Below, in pieces: positions 19,116-27,478 of a DNA stretch of 64,000 nt. The DNA is from Neobacillus rhizosphaerae. GTDB lineage: Bacteria; Bacillota; Bacilli; Bacillales; Cytobacillaceae. The position numbers and the translations under genes are program-made. Below the pieces are notes generated by a model, which worked only from the letters and a program-made list of their open reading frames with translations, was not told where the DNA came from and did no database searches. Position 1 is the stretch's first letter. Every line of letters begins with the position of its first letter. The stretch covers positions 1-64,000 of the forward strand of contig NZ_CALBWS010000022.1 in the NCBI RefSeq assembly GCF_937468385.1. The letters are read 5' to 3'.

Positions 19116-19715
19116 ATGGTTCAAATTATTTTAGTCTTGATTCTAGCTTATTTACTTGGTTCCATTCCATCAGGTTTAATAATCGGCAAAGTTTTTTATA
19201 AAACAGATATCCGTGAACATGGGAGTGGTAATTTAGGGGGAACGAATACTTTTCGAACGCTTGGTGTTAAAGCTGGGTTAGTGGTTACACTTTCCGATAT
19301 ATTGAAAGGGACGTTAGCCGCTTCATTACCGGTGCTTTTTAACCTTGATATAAACCCATTGCTTGCCGGGGTTTTTGCTGTTATTGGACATACCTACCCA
19401 ATTTTCGCTGGATTTCGCGGTGGAAAAGCCGTTGCTACCTCTGGCGGTGTTTTGTTGTTCTGTGCCCCACTTATGTTTTTTACGCTTTTATTGGCATTCT
19501 TTATCAGTCTTTACATAACAAAATATGTTTCTTTAGCTTCCATGATTGCAGGTATTACTGCTGTCCTGTTTGCCATAATAACCGGGTTTATTCGCGATTG
19601 GGACATACCTTTGCTCGTTGTCGTTTTCCTACTTGCATCATTTGTCATTTATCGTCATCGTACAAATATTAAAAGAATCATCAATAAAACGGAACCTAAA
19701 ATTAAATGGCTATGA
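19116..19715 (+). CDS. plsY: glycerol-3-phosphate acyltransferase PlsY
   Basis: 199 aa with five predicted membrane helices and all three PlsY signatures: [21 protein letters not shown] and [19 protein letters not shown]. It transfers the acyl group from acyl-phosphate to glycerol-3-phosphate, the first step of phospholipid synthesis. ATG 19116 has AAGGAG 9 nt upstream. It is divergent from the GH18 gene, as a single gene followed by the CapA gene. Confidence 0.97.
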   Translation: MVQIILVLILAYLLGSIPSGLIIGKVFYKTDIREHGSGNLGGTNTFRTLGVKAGLVVTLSDILKGTLAASLPVLFNLDINPLLAGVFAVIGHTYPIFAGFRGGKAVATSGGVLLFCAPLMFFTLLLAFFISLYITKYVSLASMIAGITAVLFAIITGFIRDWDIPLLVVVFLLASFVIYRHRTNIKRIINKTEPKIKWL

Positions 19716-19786
19716 AATGAAATCGTAATACGGTTTTACTATCCTCAAGTTTGGTATGGTCAAAGTATAATTCTTAAGGAGTGTAT

Positions 19787-20935
19787 ATGAAAAAGAAAGT
19801 CATTATCTCTTCTGTTATTATTTTAATATCTATTGCAGCTGCTGTTATCCTTTACATTCAGCAACAGCAAGAACCTATACAGGAAGAAAAGGTTTATCAA
19901 GTAAAAAAGCATCAATCACGATCACCACTTAATGTGAATCGGCAGATGACTGAAAAAACAACGCTTGGAGCCATTGGTGATATTTTGATTCATAGCCCAG
20001 TATATCAGGATGCCTTTAAAGGTGATAAATACGATTTCGATCCAATGTTTGAATCTGTGAAACCTCTATTAGAAAAACCCGATGTTCTGATTGCTAATCA
20101 AGAGAGTATCTTGGGTGGAACAGAACTTGGCCTTTCTGGTTATCCAATGTTCAATAGTCCACACGAGGTCGCTGACGCTCTAGTACATACAGGAGTCGAT
20201 ATTGTTTCGACTGCCAATAATCATACGTTAGATAAAGGTGAAAAAGGCATACAATCGGAAACGTCTTATTTAGATAATATTGGTTTACCACATGTGGGGA
20301 GCTTCCTTAATGAAAATGATCACCAAAAATTGAGGATAATGAATAAAGAAGGCATCAAAATTGCCTATCTTGCATATACCTACGGAACGAACGGAATCCC
20401 TGTTCCTAAAGGAAAAGATTTTTTGGTAAACCTGATTGACCGTGATAACATGAAGGAAGAAATTCATCGGGCCAAAAAGGAAGCAGATGTTGTCGTGATG
20501 AGCATCCATTGGGGCATTGAGTATCAACGGTTCCCTACAAATGATCAAAAAGATTTAGCTAACTTTCTAGCCAACGAAGGTGTTGACGTCATTTTCGGAT
20601 CACACCCACACGTCTTACAACCAATGGAATGGATTAATACAACCGATGGTCGCAAAACGTTTGTTGTTTATTCATTAGGAAACTTTATTTCAGCGCAGTA
20701 TAATGATTATAAAGATATTGGCGGTTTAGCAACTATTGAGATTACCAAACATGTTTCTGAAAAAGGGAATACAATTGAACTTTCAAATCCTGTTTTTTAC
20801 CCGACCTATGTGACAAGTCAAAAATATCATAATTTCCGCGTCGTACCGTTAGAAAAAGCAGGAGCATATGGTCTTCCGAATGCAGATGCAAAATACAAGG
20901 AAATTCAGCAGCATATGGTACAATGGCTCCGGTAA
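19787..20935 (+). CDS. CapA family protein (PGA-capsule-type metallophosphatase fold)
   Basis: 382 aa with an N-terminal membrane anchor (about residues 3-24). CapA-like metallophosphatase motifs are present: GDILIHSPVYQ, NQES, NNHTLDKG, SIHWGIEY, GSHPHVLQP and YSLGNFIS. Relatives act in poly-gamma-glutamate capsule synthesis or as surface phosphoesterases. No capB/capC genes are nearby, so capsule production by this locus is not supported. ATG 19787 has AAGGAG 5 nt upstream. Confidence 0.85.
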   Translation: MKKKVIISSVIILISIAAAVILYIQQQQEPIQEEKVYQVKKHQSRSPLNVNRQMTEKTTLGAIGDILIHSPVYQDAFKGDKYDFDPMFESVKPLLEKPDVLIANQESILGGTELGLSGYPMFNSPHEVADALVHTGVDIVSTANNHTLDKGEKGIQSETSYLDNIGLPHVGSFLNENDHQKLRIMNKEGIKIAYLAYTYGTNGIPVPKGKDFLVNLIDRDNMKEEIHRAKKEADVVVMSIHWGIEYQRFPTNDQKDLANFLANEGVDVIFGSHPHVLQPMEWINTTDGRKTFVVYSLGNFISAQYNDYKDIGGLATIEITKHVSEKGNTIELSNPVFYPTYVTSQKYHNFRVVPLEKAGAYGLPNADAKYKEIQQHMVQWLR

Positions 20936-20948
20936 CTGGGGCTTTTTT
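20922..20948 (+). terminator. terminator of the CapA gene
   Basis: GGCTCC and GGGGCT stem followed by T7; it overlaps the last codons of the gene. Confidence 0.6.
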
Positions 20949-21071
20949 TAATATAAATATTATTCTATATTAAAACATCTAGGAATTCTCAGCGAAATAC
21001 TGGCTGTAAATTCGATTCCTGATGATGATTCTTATATAATAAGACTGTAGCATCAGAAAGGAGTTCAACCA

Positions 21072-21368
21072 ATGAATTTACAAATTACAAATGAAGCAGC
21101 TCGATGGTATAAACAGGAACTCAATCTCACAGAAGGCGATCACATTCGCTTTTTTGTTCGATATGGCGGATGCAGTACAGTCCAAAGTGGTTTTTCTCTT
21201 GGTATTTCCGCTGAAGAACCAGTAGATATTGGAGCAAAATCAGACATAGAGGGTATAACTTTCTATATTGAAGAAAAGGATTTATGGTACTTGGATGACC
21301 ATGATCTATTGATTGAATATCAATCAGACTACGACGAACCTGTTTTTCAATATATGCAAAAGGGATAA
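21072..21368 (+). CDS. yneR: HesB-like protein YneR
   Basis: 98 aa of the HesB/IscA-like fold (FVRYGGCSTVQSGFSLGIS, FYIEEKDLWYLDDHDLLIEY). It keeps only one Cys and lacks the C-terminal CxC of A-type Fe-S carriers, so it is probably not an ordinary carrier. AAGGAG precedes ATG 21072 (AGAAAGGAGTTCAACCA). It occupies the yneR position of the conserved block, convergent with yneQ. Confidence 0.85.
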   Translation: MNLQITNEAARWYKQELNLTEGDHIRFFVRYGGCSTVQSGFSLGISAEEPVDIGAKSDIEGITFYIEEKDLWYLDDHDLLIEYQSDYDEPVFQYMQKG

Positions 21369-21369
21369 C

Positions 21370-21417
21370 AAAACAGGCACACTTGAAAAATAGTTATCTC
21401 TCAAGTGTGCCTGTTTT
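21370..21417. terminator. bidirectional terminator between yneR and yneQ
   Basis: A perfect 17-bp stem, 21370-21386 with 21401-21417 (arms contain ACAGGCACACTT and AAGTGTGCCTGT), flanked by A and T runs. The yneQ stop codon lies in the loop, so the last codons of yneQ are part of the terminator stem. Confidence 0.9.
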
Positions 21418-21711
21418 GTTTGTCCAAATATGTTCAATTAAGCCTTCTCTTTGCAAAATTTCCTTTTGCTTTGCACCAAGCAAGTCATAATGGGAATAGC
21501 CGTCAACCCTGTGATGGATCCATTCTTTTTTCAGACCATACTTGTTACCCCATGCTGCGAGTTTTTCAAGATCATGGCAGCCTACCTTGGTAACTGTCGT
21601 ACAACCCGGAAAGCGGTCATCCAGCCAATAATGCGTTAAAAAAGCAATTTCTCCACTATCAATTCTTCTTTTCCATTCGATAATTTCTTGTCTTTTAATT
21701 CCAAAGGCCAT
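21394..21711 (-). CDS. yneQ: conserved protein YneQ
   Basis: 105 aa, small and soluble, Trp/His-rich (LTHYWLDDRFPGCTTVTKVG, EWIHHRVDGYSHYDLLG). It matches the position and style of B. subtilis YneQ; no function is known. ATG 21711 follows GAGGTGA. The C-terminus TGTLER is encoded inside the terminator stem shared with yneR. Confidence 0.7.
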   Translation of the reverse strand: MAFGIKRQEIIEWKRRIDSGEIAFLTHYWLDDRFPGCTTVTKVGCHDLEKLAAWGNKYGLKKEWIHHRVDGYSHYDLLGAKQKEILQREGLIEHIWTNKTGTLER

Positions 21712-21776
21712 CCTGTTCACCTCAGTTTACCAGTAAATCTAGAAGAAAAGTGTATTTTGTTGCAGGGCTTCCCCAG

Positions 21777-22211
21777 TTATTTTTTCTTCATTTCTTCGTA
21801 TTTTAAGTACCATTCAGGAAAAGCCTTTTTGAATGAAGTCGGTCTAAAATTGTCTTTTTTGACAATAATGTGGGTGGATTTCCCCTCAGCACATACTTCA
21901 TCATCCCCGTTAACAATTGTATAGCCATAAATGGTCTTAATGCCATCGTTTAATTCTACCCATGTCTTTACAAAACTTTTATCGCCGTACCGTAACGGCT
22001 TTTTATAGGTGATTTGGATGTCATAGACAGGTGCAAAGTAACCTGACTCCTCCATAGCAAGATAACTATAGCCGAGATCTTCAATAAAACCGGTCCTGCC
22101 CAACTCGAAAAACTTTAAATAATTGGCATGATAGATGACACCCATCATATCTGTATCTGCATAGTAAAGCTGAATTTCTCTAGTCGAAACAAAATAATTT
22201 TCCACGAGCAT
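21777..22211 (-). CDS. yneP: acyl-CoA thioesterase YneP (hotdog fold)
   Basis: 144 aa 4-hydroxybenzoyl-CoA thioesterase-like protein. The catalytic region YYADTDMMGVIYHANYLKFFE carries the family Asp and the helix that follows it (given here in part: ADTDMMGVIYHANY). FVKTWVELNDGIKTIYGY and THIIVKKD match later strands. It likely hydrolyses acyl-CoA in the cytoplasm. The start is ATG 22211 or GTG 22205, both near AAGGGAAGG. It is downstream of the AAA ATPase gene with a 26-bp gap, probably one transcript. Confidence 0.85.
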   Translation of the reverse strand: MLVENYFVSTREIQLYYADTDMMGVIYHANYLKFFELGRTGFIEDLGYSYLAMEESGYFAPVYDIQITYKKPLRYGDKSFVKTWVELNDGIKTIYGYTIVNGDDEVCAEGKSTHIIVKKDNFRPTSFKKAFPEWYLKYEEMKKK

Positions 22212-22236
22212 CCTTCCCTTCTTGTTCAATCCATTT

Positions 22237-24558
22237 TTACAACTTACTTAAGGCTTTTTTAACATCATCTTCCTCCAAAAACTTGGAGTTTTCGAATAAG
22301 TTTTCATCCTCTTCGATATCCATTAACCTCGAGGCTTGGGCTTGAATCATTTCGTCTACTAAATTTGTAGCAAAACGACCATTCCCCTTGAAATTTTCCT
22401 TTTCCAATGTCTTCTTCAATAAATTCTTAGCTTCTTTTGTTAATTGATATTGAAAGCGATCAGCATAGGCTGTCATAATCGTAAGTAGCTCGTCAGGAGA
22501 ATAGTCAGGAAATTGCAAGAACTTCTTAAATCTAGAGTGAAGTCCTGGATTGCTTTCAAGAAGCTCGTCCATTTCATTTGGGTAACCCGCCAATACCACC
22601 ACTAAATTTTCATTATGCTTTGTCATTTCATCAACAAGGGTATCAATAACTTCTTTACCAAAATCACCCGTGGTTTGGCCAAACAACGAATAGGCCTCGT
22701 CAATGAACAATACACCACCAAGAGCTTCCTTGATTTTTTTTTTTGTTTTCCCAGCTGTTTGACCGACATATCCTGCCACAAAATCAGCCCTGCTGGCAAC
22801 GATAAGATGCCCTCTTTTTAAAATCCCGCATTCTTTCAAAAACTCTGCATAGATTTTCGCTACTGTCGTTTTTCCGGTACCTGGGTTTCCAGTGAAAACC
22901 GCATGTAGTTGTATAGGGACGATTGGGAGCCCTTTTTTTCGCCTGAACTGCTGCATTTTCACAAACGAAATAAGTGATCTCATTTCAACTTTTATGGAAG
23001 AAAGACCAATTAAGCGATTCAGCTTTTCCTGTGGTTTGTCTGTATTTTTCTCCCTCTCTGTGCGAAAGTCATCATTATTTAGCAGCATAAAGTTTAAAAT
23101 ATCTTCATTTATTGCCTTGGTGTCTGCTCCTTTTTTAAAAATCGCCTCTAAAACGATATTATGGACTGTGCGAGCATTACCAAATGTTTCATCTACCCGT
23201 TCCTGATCAATACGATGGTTTATTTCAATTTTTGCTTCTTCCGTCAAAATGTAATCATTCTCTGAAGCAACCTTTTCTGCGATATGATTTAGCTCTTCAT
23301 TCGAATAATCAGGTAAATGAATAAAATTTGATTGTGGAAAACGGCTTCGTAAACCAGGATTTGCATCCAAAAAGGTTCGCATTTCTTCAGGATATCCAGC
23401 CAGTATGACAGCAAATTTTCCCCCGTACTCACTTCCGGTCATCAGCGATACAAGCGTATCAATCGCTGTCTGCCCATAATCATTTCCTGTTTGTCCTTCA
23501 CGTTTTAAACTATAGGCTTCATCAATAAATAATACCCCGCCAATCGAGCGTTCCACAACAGCACGGACATTTTCTTCCGTTTGCCCTACGAAGGAACCTA
23601 CTAACTGAGATCGGTCCGTTTCAATAACTTCTTCCCTTGGCAGAACACCCAGCTCATGATAAATTTTTGCCATCAACCGAGCAAGTGTGGTTTTCCCTGT
23701 CCCTGGATTTCCTGTTAAAATCATGTTCAGGCTTAATTCATCCCGCACTTGAAAGCCGAGTTCCTTCCGATGTTTTTGGTATTTTAGAAAGCGGTAAAAA
23801 TCATTGACGCGTTTCTTTACCGAATCCATTCCAATCATGTTATTTAATTGATCTAGAGCATTTTCTGCCGTTTGGACAGTATTATCCATTTCATCAAATT
23901 CTTGCAGCCACTTCTGTTTGATTTCCTCGACACTTAACAAATGCATTTTTAAATTCTCATAAAAGATGGATGTATGAAAAACACCAGTAATCGATTGATC
24001 GTATTCTTCCGCAGCTTTCAAAAGGCTTCCAGTCGTCTCCATTGCCGCAGAAAGCAAATGATAAAGTTGATTATACTTATGAATGGGAGCTTTATCGACC
24101 ATATTTGAGGCCAAATCCAAGCTGTTTTGTACTTTATTAAGCTGCTGATCCGCTCCTGATAAAAAACTTTGACATACATCTATATACTGCTCAGCTGTTT
24201 TCTTTTTGGCTGTACGATTATCCGTTTCCCTTATCGGTGGGAAAGATAGTGGAAGGAGTATCTCTTTCAGTTTCATCCATTCAGATCGAATCATAAATTC
24301 TTTTGCCCTTTGGTTATCAGGATCCAGTTTTAAGGCATTATCAAGGAAAGCAAGTGCCAATGAGTCCTCCATATGGCGTCCATGTCTTGAAAGTGCTGCA
24401 AGGGTTAAGAGGTAAGATAACGTAATAGGTTGAGTTTCGAGACTAATAGCCGAAATTAAACGGCTTTCATCTTTAATAATCCCTGTATCGTTCAGTTCCT
24501 TTTCCCACTGTTGCCATTGTGTGTTTTGATTAGGAATTAGGTTTCTTTGTAAATTCAT
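22237..24558 (-). CDS. double AAA ATPase of the SpoVK/CbxX-CfxQ type
   Basis: 773 aa. The helical N-terminal 240 residues have no recognised domain. They are followed by two AAA domains of the CbxX/CfxQ class. AAA-1 has TGNPGTGKTTLA (about 283) and VLFIDEAYSL; AAA-2 has TGNPGTGKTTVAKIYAEF (about 553) and the same Walker B. Both have intact arginine-finger-like segments (GLRSRFP, GLHSRFK). SpoVK of B. subtilis is a single-domain relative needed late in sporulation; the tandem form also resembles EccA. A remodelling role in sporulation is inferred from the spore genes next to it. ATG 24558 follows GAAG. Confidence 0.75.
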   Translation of the reverse strand: MNLQRNLIPNQNTQWQQWEKELNDTGIIKDESRLISAISLETQPITLSYLLTLAALSRHGRHMEDSLALAFLDNALKLDPDNQRAKEFMIRSEWMKLKEILLPLSFPPIRETDNRTAKKKTAEQYIDVCQSFLSGADQQLNKVQNSLDLASNMVDKAPIHKYNQLYHLLSAAMETTGSLLKAAEEYDQSITGVFHTSIFYENLKMHLLSVEEIKQKWLQEFDEMDNTVQTAENALDQLNNMIGMDSVKKRVNDFYRFLKYQKHRKELGFQVRDELSLNMILTGNPGTGKTTLARLMAKIYHELGVLPREEVIETDRSQLVGSFVGQTEENVRAVVERSIGGVLFIDEAYSLKREGQTGNDYGQTAIDTLVSLMTGSEYGGKFAVILAGYPEEMRTFLDANPGLRSRFPQSNFIHLPDYSNEELNHIAEKVASENDYILTEEAKIEINHRIDQERVDETFGNARTVHNIVLEAIFKKGADTKAINEDILNFMLLNNDDFRTEREKNTDKPQEKLNRLIGLSSIKVEMRSLISFVKMQQFRRKKGLPIVPIQLHAVFTGNPGTGKTTVAKIYAEFLKECGILKRGHLIVASRADFVAGYVGQTAGKTKKKIKEALGGVLFIDEAYSLFGQTTGDFGKEVIDTLVDEMTKHNENLVVVLAGYPNEMDELLESNPGLHSRFKKFLQFPDYSPDELLTIMTAYADRFQYQLTKEAKNLLKKTLEKENFKGNGRFATNLVDEMIQAQASRLMDIEEDENLFENSKFLEEDDVKKALSKL

Positions 24559-24636
24559 TCTGATCACTTCTTCATAAAAATTTCCCTTCTATCTTACCAT
24601 ACAGATAACGAATACACGAAAAAAGAAGTTCGAATT

Positions 24637-24800
24637 AGAAAAGCGTAAGCGCCCGTTTAGCGGCGTATGGACTGGAGCGCTTCGACTGAGATAAAGGAAA
24701 CACGGTGAGCGAAGCGAACCGATGTTGACTTATCGTAGGGAGAAGCGCGAAGTACACTAGCCGCTGGGCGCTGGAGCTAGACAATTCTCGAAGTCGAAAA
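24637..24800. repeat. dispersed GC-rich intergenic repeat
   Basis: Starts TTAGAAAAGCGTAAGCGCC, contains TTTAGCGGCGTATGG and ends GCGCTGGAGCTAGACA. It is markedly more GC-rich than its surroundings. A diverged, shortened copy follows at 24821-24880 (AAGAAAAGCGCAAGGCGCC to GGAGCTGGACA). Elements with these ends are, to my knowledge, scattered in Bacillus-type genomes. Confidence 0.65.
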
Positions 24801-24820
24801 TTTTATACTTTCTTTACTTT

Positions 24821-24880
24821 TAAGAAAAGCGCAAGGCGCCCACCTATCGGCGTATGGAGCTGGACATTTCTCGAGGTCCA
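24821..24880. repeat. shortened second copy of the GC-rich repeat
   Basis: AAGAAAAGCGCAAGGCGCC, TATCGGCGTATGGAGCTGG and ACATTTCTCGAGGTC follow the same order as the full copy but lack its middle. Confidence 0.6.
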
Positions 24881-24904
24881 ATGTTATAAATTCAAATATA
24901 ATAA

Positions 24905-24940
24905 AAAAGGACTTGACAGATTGTCAAAGTCCTTTTTGGA
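24905..24940 (-). terminator. terminator of tlp
   Basis: AAAAAGGACTTGACA and TGTCAAAGTCCTTTTT pair with one bulged base. Confidence 0.75.
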
Positions 24941-24952
24941 AATTAGTTTAAC

Positions 24953-25168
24953 TTATGATTCATCCTGAATCTCTGCTTTGAAGGAATCGATGCTCTCCTG
25001 TCTGCGGTGATTTTTTGCTTCAATTTTCTGGCGTTGCTGTTCACTATCGGTAAATTGCATCGATTCTTCTGCCTTTTCGATATTCTCCGCTGTATCTTGA
25101 ATCATTGACTGAAGCTTTTCCGCATTATCACTGCGATCATCTGGATTTGGTTTGTTATCATATGACAT
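24953..25168 (-). CDS. tlp: small acid-soluble spore protein Tlp
   Basis: 71 aa. [19 protein letters not shown] and the helical [14 protein letters not shown] segment are diagnostic of Tlp, a minor forespore protein of the SASP class. ATG 25168 has CCTCC (GGAGG on the minus strand) at 25179-25183; the longer open frame upstream is not coding. It sits with sspN in the position tlp has in B. subtilis. Confidence 0.93.
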   Translation of the reverse strand: MSYDNKPNPDDRSDNAEKLQSMIQDTAENIEKAEESMQFTDSEQQRQKIEAKNHRRQESIDSFKAEIQDES

Positions 25169-25269
25169 GTGTAAAATTCCTCCATCAAAGTGTATTTGGT
25201 ACAAATATAGTTTGTAACGGTCTAGAAAAAATATCACAGAATATAAAAAAATTTTTACCTCAAAAAAAA

Positions 25270-25297
25270 GACCCACTGGCTAGGCCTAGTGGATCTT
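25270..25297 (-). terminator. terminator of sspN
   Basis: AGA-CCACT and AGTGG-TCT stem followed by T8 on the minus strand. Confidence 0.65.
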
Positions 25298-25308
25298 ATA
25301 TCCATAAA

Positions 25309-25455
25309 TTATTCACCTTTAGTTTGCATGACTTGGACTTGTTTTCCTGATTTATCTTGCATTTGTTTCCCTTTATTTCCACCAAATCCACGAGGCTGTG
25401 TCCCGATATGATCTGGTTTATAACGTTTTGTTTTATACCCTGATTCATTACTCAT
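25309..25455 (-). CDS. sspN: small acid-soluble spore protein SspN
   Basis: 48 aa. The segments [20 protein letters not shown] and MQDKSGK, and the C-terminus VQVMQTKGE, are those of SspN, a forespore-specific minor SASP. AGGAGG lies at 25465-25470 in front of ATG 25455. It lies upstream of tlp in the same direction, with its own terminator between them. Confidence 0.93.
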   Translation of the reverse strand: MSNESGYKTKRYKPDHIGTQPRGFGGNKGKQMQDKSGKQVQVMQTKGE

Positions 25456-25522
25456 CTCTTAATCCCTCCTTATGTAGATTTTGCCCATAAGTAGAGGGAA
25501 CCATGATTGGAAAACTTTGTGA

Positions 25523-25654
25523 TTACTCAGCTTTGCCGAGGCGTTTTTCTTCTAAGCGCTGTTCAATCTTTTCCATTGCAGTACGATCTTTTAAAAGTTG
25601 TGATTTATTCTCTGAAACAAGTTCTGCAAAGGAACGTTTTCTTGGTTTTCTCAT
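25523..25654 (-). CDS. FbpB-family small basic protein
   Basis: 43 aa, very basic: MRKPRKRSFAELVSENK then LLKDRTAMEKIEQRLEEKR. This matches the Fur-regulated basic protein B family, whose B. subtilis member helps the FsrA small RNA repress iron-using genes. AAGGTGA precedes ATG 25654. No clear Fur box was seen upstream, so iron control is not shown here. Confidence 0.8.
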   Translation of the reverse strand: MRKPRKRSFAELVSENKSQLLKDRTAMEKIEQRLEEKRLGKAE

Positions 25655-25789
25655 GGGTATCACCTTCCTTATTTCCTATTGTAACAGTTATTATGCCCGG
25701 AAACGGTCGCAATTATTACAACTTTTTGAAAATTATATTGTATTTTTATTTTTATAAAAAAACAAGCAAGAGTCTCAACTTCCAACCCA

Positions 25790-25950
25790 TGCATAGAAAT
25801 GAAATTGATTGGAGTAGGAAACCCAACATAATAAAGGCGGTTTGTGTAGATCAGAGTATCACTTTATTCATCGTGTAACATGGATATATTTTTTTCGCTA
25901 CGATTGGATATCCTGATTCATTTTTGCTGTGCGCCGCTTCTTTTCCAAAT
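25790..25950. repeat. dispersed intergenic repeat, copy 3
   Basis: CCCAACATAATAAAGGCGGT, then GGATATCCTGATTC and GTGCGCCGCTTCTTTTCC, in the order of copies 1 and 2. It fills the gap between the FbpB-like gene and the thioredoxin-like gene. Confidence 0.65.
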
Positions 25951-25959
25951 AAAAAAGAC

Positions 25960-25981
25960 GTTAGAGTAATCCAACGTCTCT
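25960..25981 (-). terminator. terminator of the TlpA-like gene
   Basis: AGACGTT and AACGTCT stem, followed on the minus strand by T6. Confidence 0.7.
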
Positions 25982-25984
25982 CGC

Positions 25985-26521
25985 TTATTTTAATTTGTTT
26001 GTAAGATCCTGCATGTTTTCAAGCTTCATAGAGCCTGTAAATTTATTCTTAATAATACCCTTGCTATCGATAAAATAAGTTGTGGGTATGGATAAAATTT
26101 GATAAGTTTCATTTACCTTGTCATCTGCATCAAGAAGGATAGGAAAGGTAATTTTATTTTCGTTAACAAAACCTTGGACATCTAATTGTGGGTCAATGTT
26201 TACCGCTAAAATTACCACATCATCTCCGGCTTGTTTATAAAATTGCTCCATTTCCGGCATTTCTGCTTTACAGGGAGGACACCATGTTGCCCAAAAGTTG
26301 AGCATTACTTTTTTTCCTTTTAGACTGGACAGTTTAACAGTCTCTCCTGTCAGAGTCTTTAGTTCAAAATCAGGTGCCTTTGCCCCAATGGCAAGACCTT
26401 CATTGTTTGCTGTTGTCTGACTTGTAGTTTCGGGTTTTTCTGTCTGTTTATCCATAGCCTGTACAATCGCTACAGTAAGTAAGGTAACTAAAACAACGGC
26501 AGCAATTACTTTTTTCATCAT
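25985..26521 (-). CDS. yneN: TlpA/ResA-like thiol-disulfide oxidoreductase
   Basis: 178 aa. The signal anchor KKVIAAVVLVTLLTVAIVQA is followed by a linker and a thioredoxin fold with the active site FWATWCPPCKAEMPEM (C-P-P-C) and the cis-Pro loop SIPTTYFID. It acts outside the membrane, reducing or exchanging disulfides as in cytochrome c maturation or spore-cortex redox control. ATG 26521 follows a GGGGGATC stretch; a second ATG follows at once. It is at the yneN position between citB and sspN/tlp, but four extra genes separate it from citB. Confidence 0.85.
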   Translation of the reverse strand: MMKKVIAAVVLVTLLTVAIVQAMDKQTEKPETTSQTTANNEGLAIGAKAPDFELKTLTGETVKLSSLKGKKVMLNFWATWCPPCKAEMPEMEQFYKQAGDDVVILAVNIDPQLDVQGFVNENKITFPILLDADDKVNETYQILSIPTTYFIDSKGIIKNKFTGSMKLENMQDLTNKLK

Positions 26522-26663
26522 ACCCCGATCCCCCTTCAATTCATTCGTCGTTCTATGCATTATCGATTTTACACTATAAACTTAGTTGAAACAAAGAATG
26601 GATATGCCAAAACTGTGACAATTGAATAAAATGTGATAAAAACAAGTCGATTTTACGTGCTTT

Positions 26664-27458
26664 TTATAGCAGCTTTTTCAATTCATCCAGGACGTTTTTA
26701 GTAACTTTTTCAACTATCAAGTTAACATCGTGTTCTGTTAATGATTGTTCAAGAGGAGGTGTCATTTTCATCGCATGGATTCCCTCAGGAGGAACTGAAC
26801 CCACAGGGGACACGCCTTGAACTCCCATTTTCGTTTTCATATCAATGAGCGTTTGCACGTGTTCTTTAGATAGTTCCCGGTCTCCATTCAGTTGTTTGGC
26901 AATCCAACTGATTTTTGCGGTAAATTCTAACGATTCCATTAAATAATAGGCGTGTTCCAAATCTTTTCCCCAGGTCAAAGCACCATGGTTTTCCAATAAC
27001 ACCCCTTTATGGTGATGAACAAATTTCTTAACGGCGTCAGGCACTTCCTGTGTCGAAGGGGTTCCATATTCCGCAATCGGGATCGTTCCGAGATAGACAA
27101 CTGATTCTGGCAAAATCGCCTGGTCTAAAGATATTCCAGCAATTGCAAACGCCGTAGCAAATGGAGGATGGACATGGACAACAGCCTGAATATCCGGACG
27201 CTCTTGATAAACAAGGAGATGCATTTTCATTTCAGAGGTTGGCCGGTAATCCCCATCAAGTACGTTTCCTTGTCCATCCACTTTCAGAATCATATCTGGG
27301 GTCATGAAACCTTTACTTACCCCGGTTGGCGTGATTAGGAATTCATTTTCACTGACTCGAATCGAAATATTTCCGTCATTGGCAGCAACAAATCCCTTGT
27401 CATAAATTCTTTTTCCAATATCACAAATTTGTTTTTTATATTTATTTTCCGTCAACAT
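26664..27458 (-). CDS. class II aldolase, probable 5-deoxy-pentulose-phosphate aldolase
   Basis: 264 aa zinc aldolase of the fuculose-phosphate/RhaD family. The metal ligands lie in VVHVHPPFATAFA and LENHGALTWG, and GNISIRVSENEFLITPTG is the phosphate loop. A C-terminal tail of about 50 residues (from about 215) goes beyond the usual length. It sits 20 bp downstream of mtnA. In Bacillus thuringiensis (Drd) and E. coli (DHAP shunt) such MtnA-like plus aldolase pairs break 5-deoxyribose or methylthioribose phosphates into DHAP and an aldehyde. ATG 27458 follows CAGGGTG; the upstream ATG at 27476 has no ribosome site. Confidence 0.8.
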   Translation of the reverse strand: MLTENKYKKQICDIGKRIYDKGFVAANDGNISIRVSENEFLITPTGVSKGFMTPDMILKVDGQGNVLDGDYRPTSEMKMHLLVYQERPDIQAVVHVHPPFATAFAIAGISLDQAILPESVVYLGTIPIAEYGTPSTQEVPDAVKKFVHHHKGVLLENHGALTWGKDLEHAYYLMESLEFTAKISWIAKQLNGDRELSKEHVQTLIDMKTKMGVQGVSPVGSVPPEGIHAMKMTPPLEQSLTEHDVNLIVEKVTKNVLDELKKLL

Positions 27459-27478
27459 TGGCACCCTGCTTTCCATTC

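Noticed and set aside
19787..20935. Poly-gamma-glutamate capsule locus
   Set aside because: Only a CapA-like protein is present; capB and capC homologues are missing.
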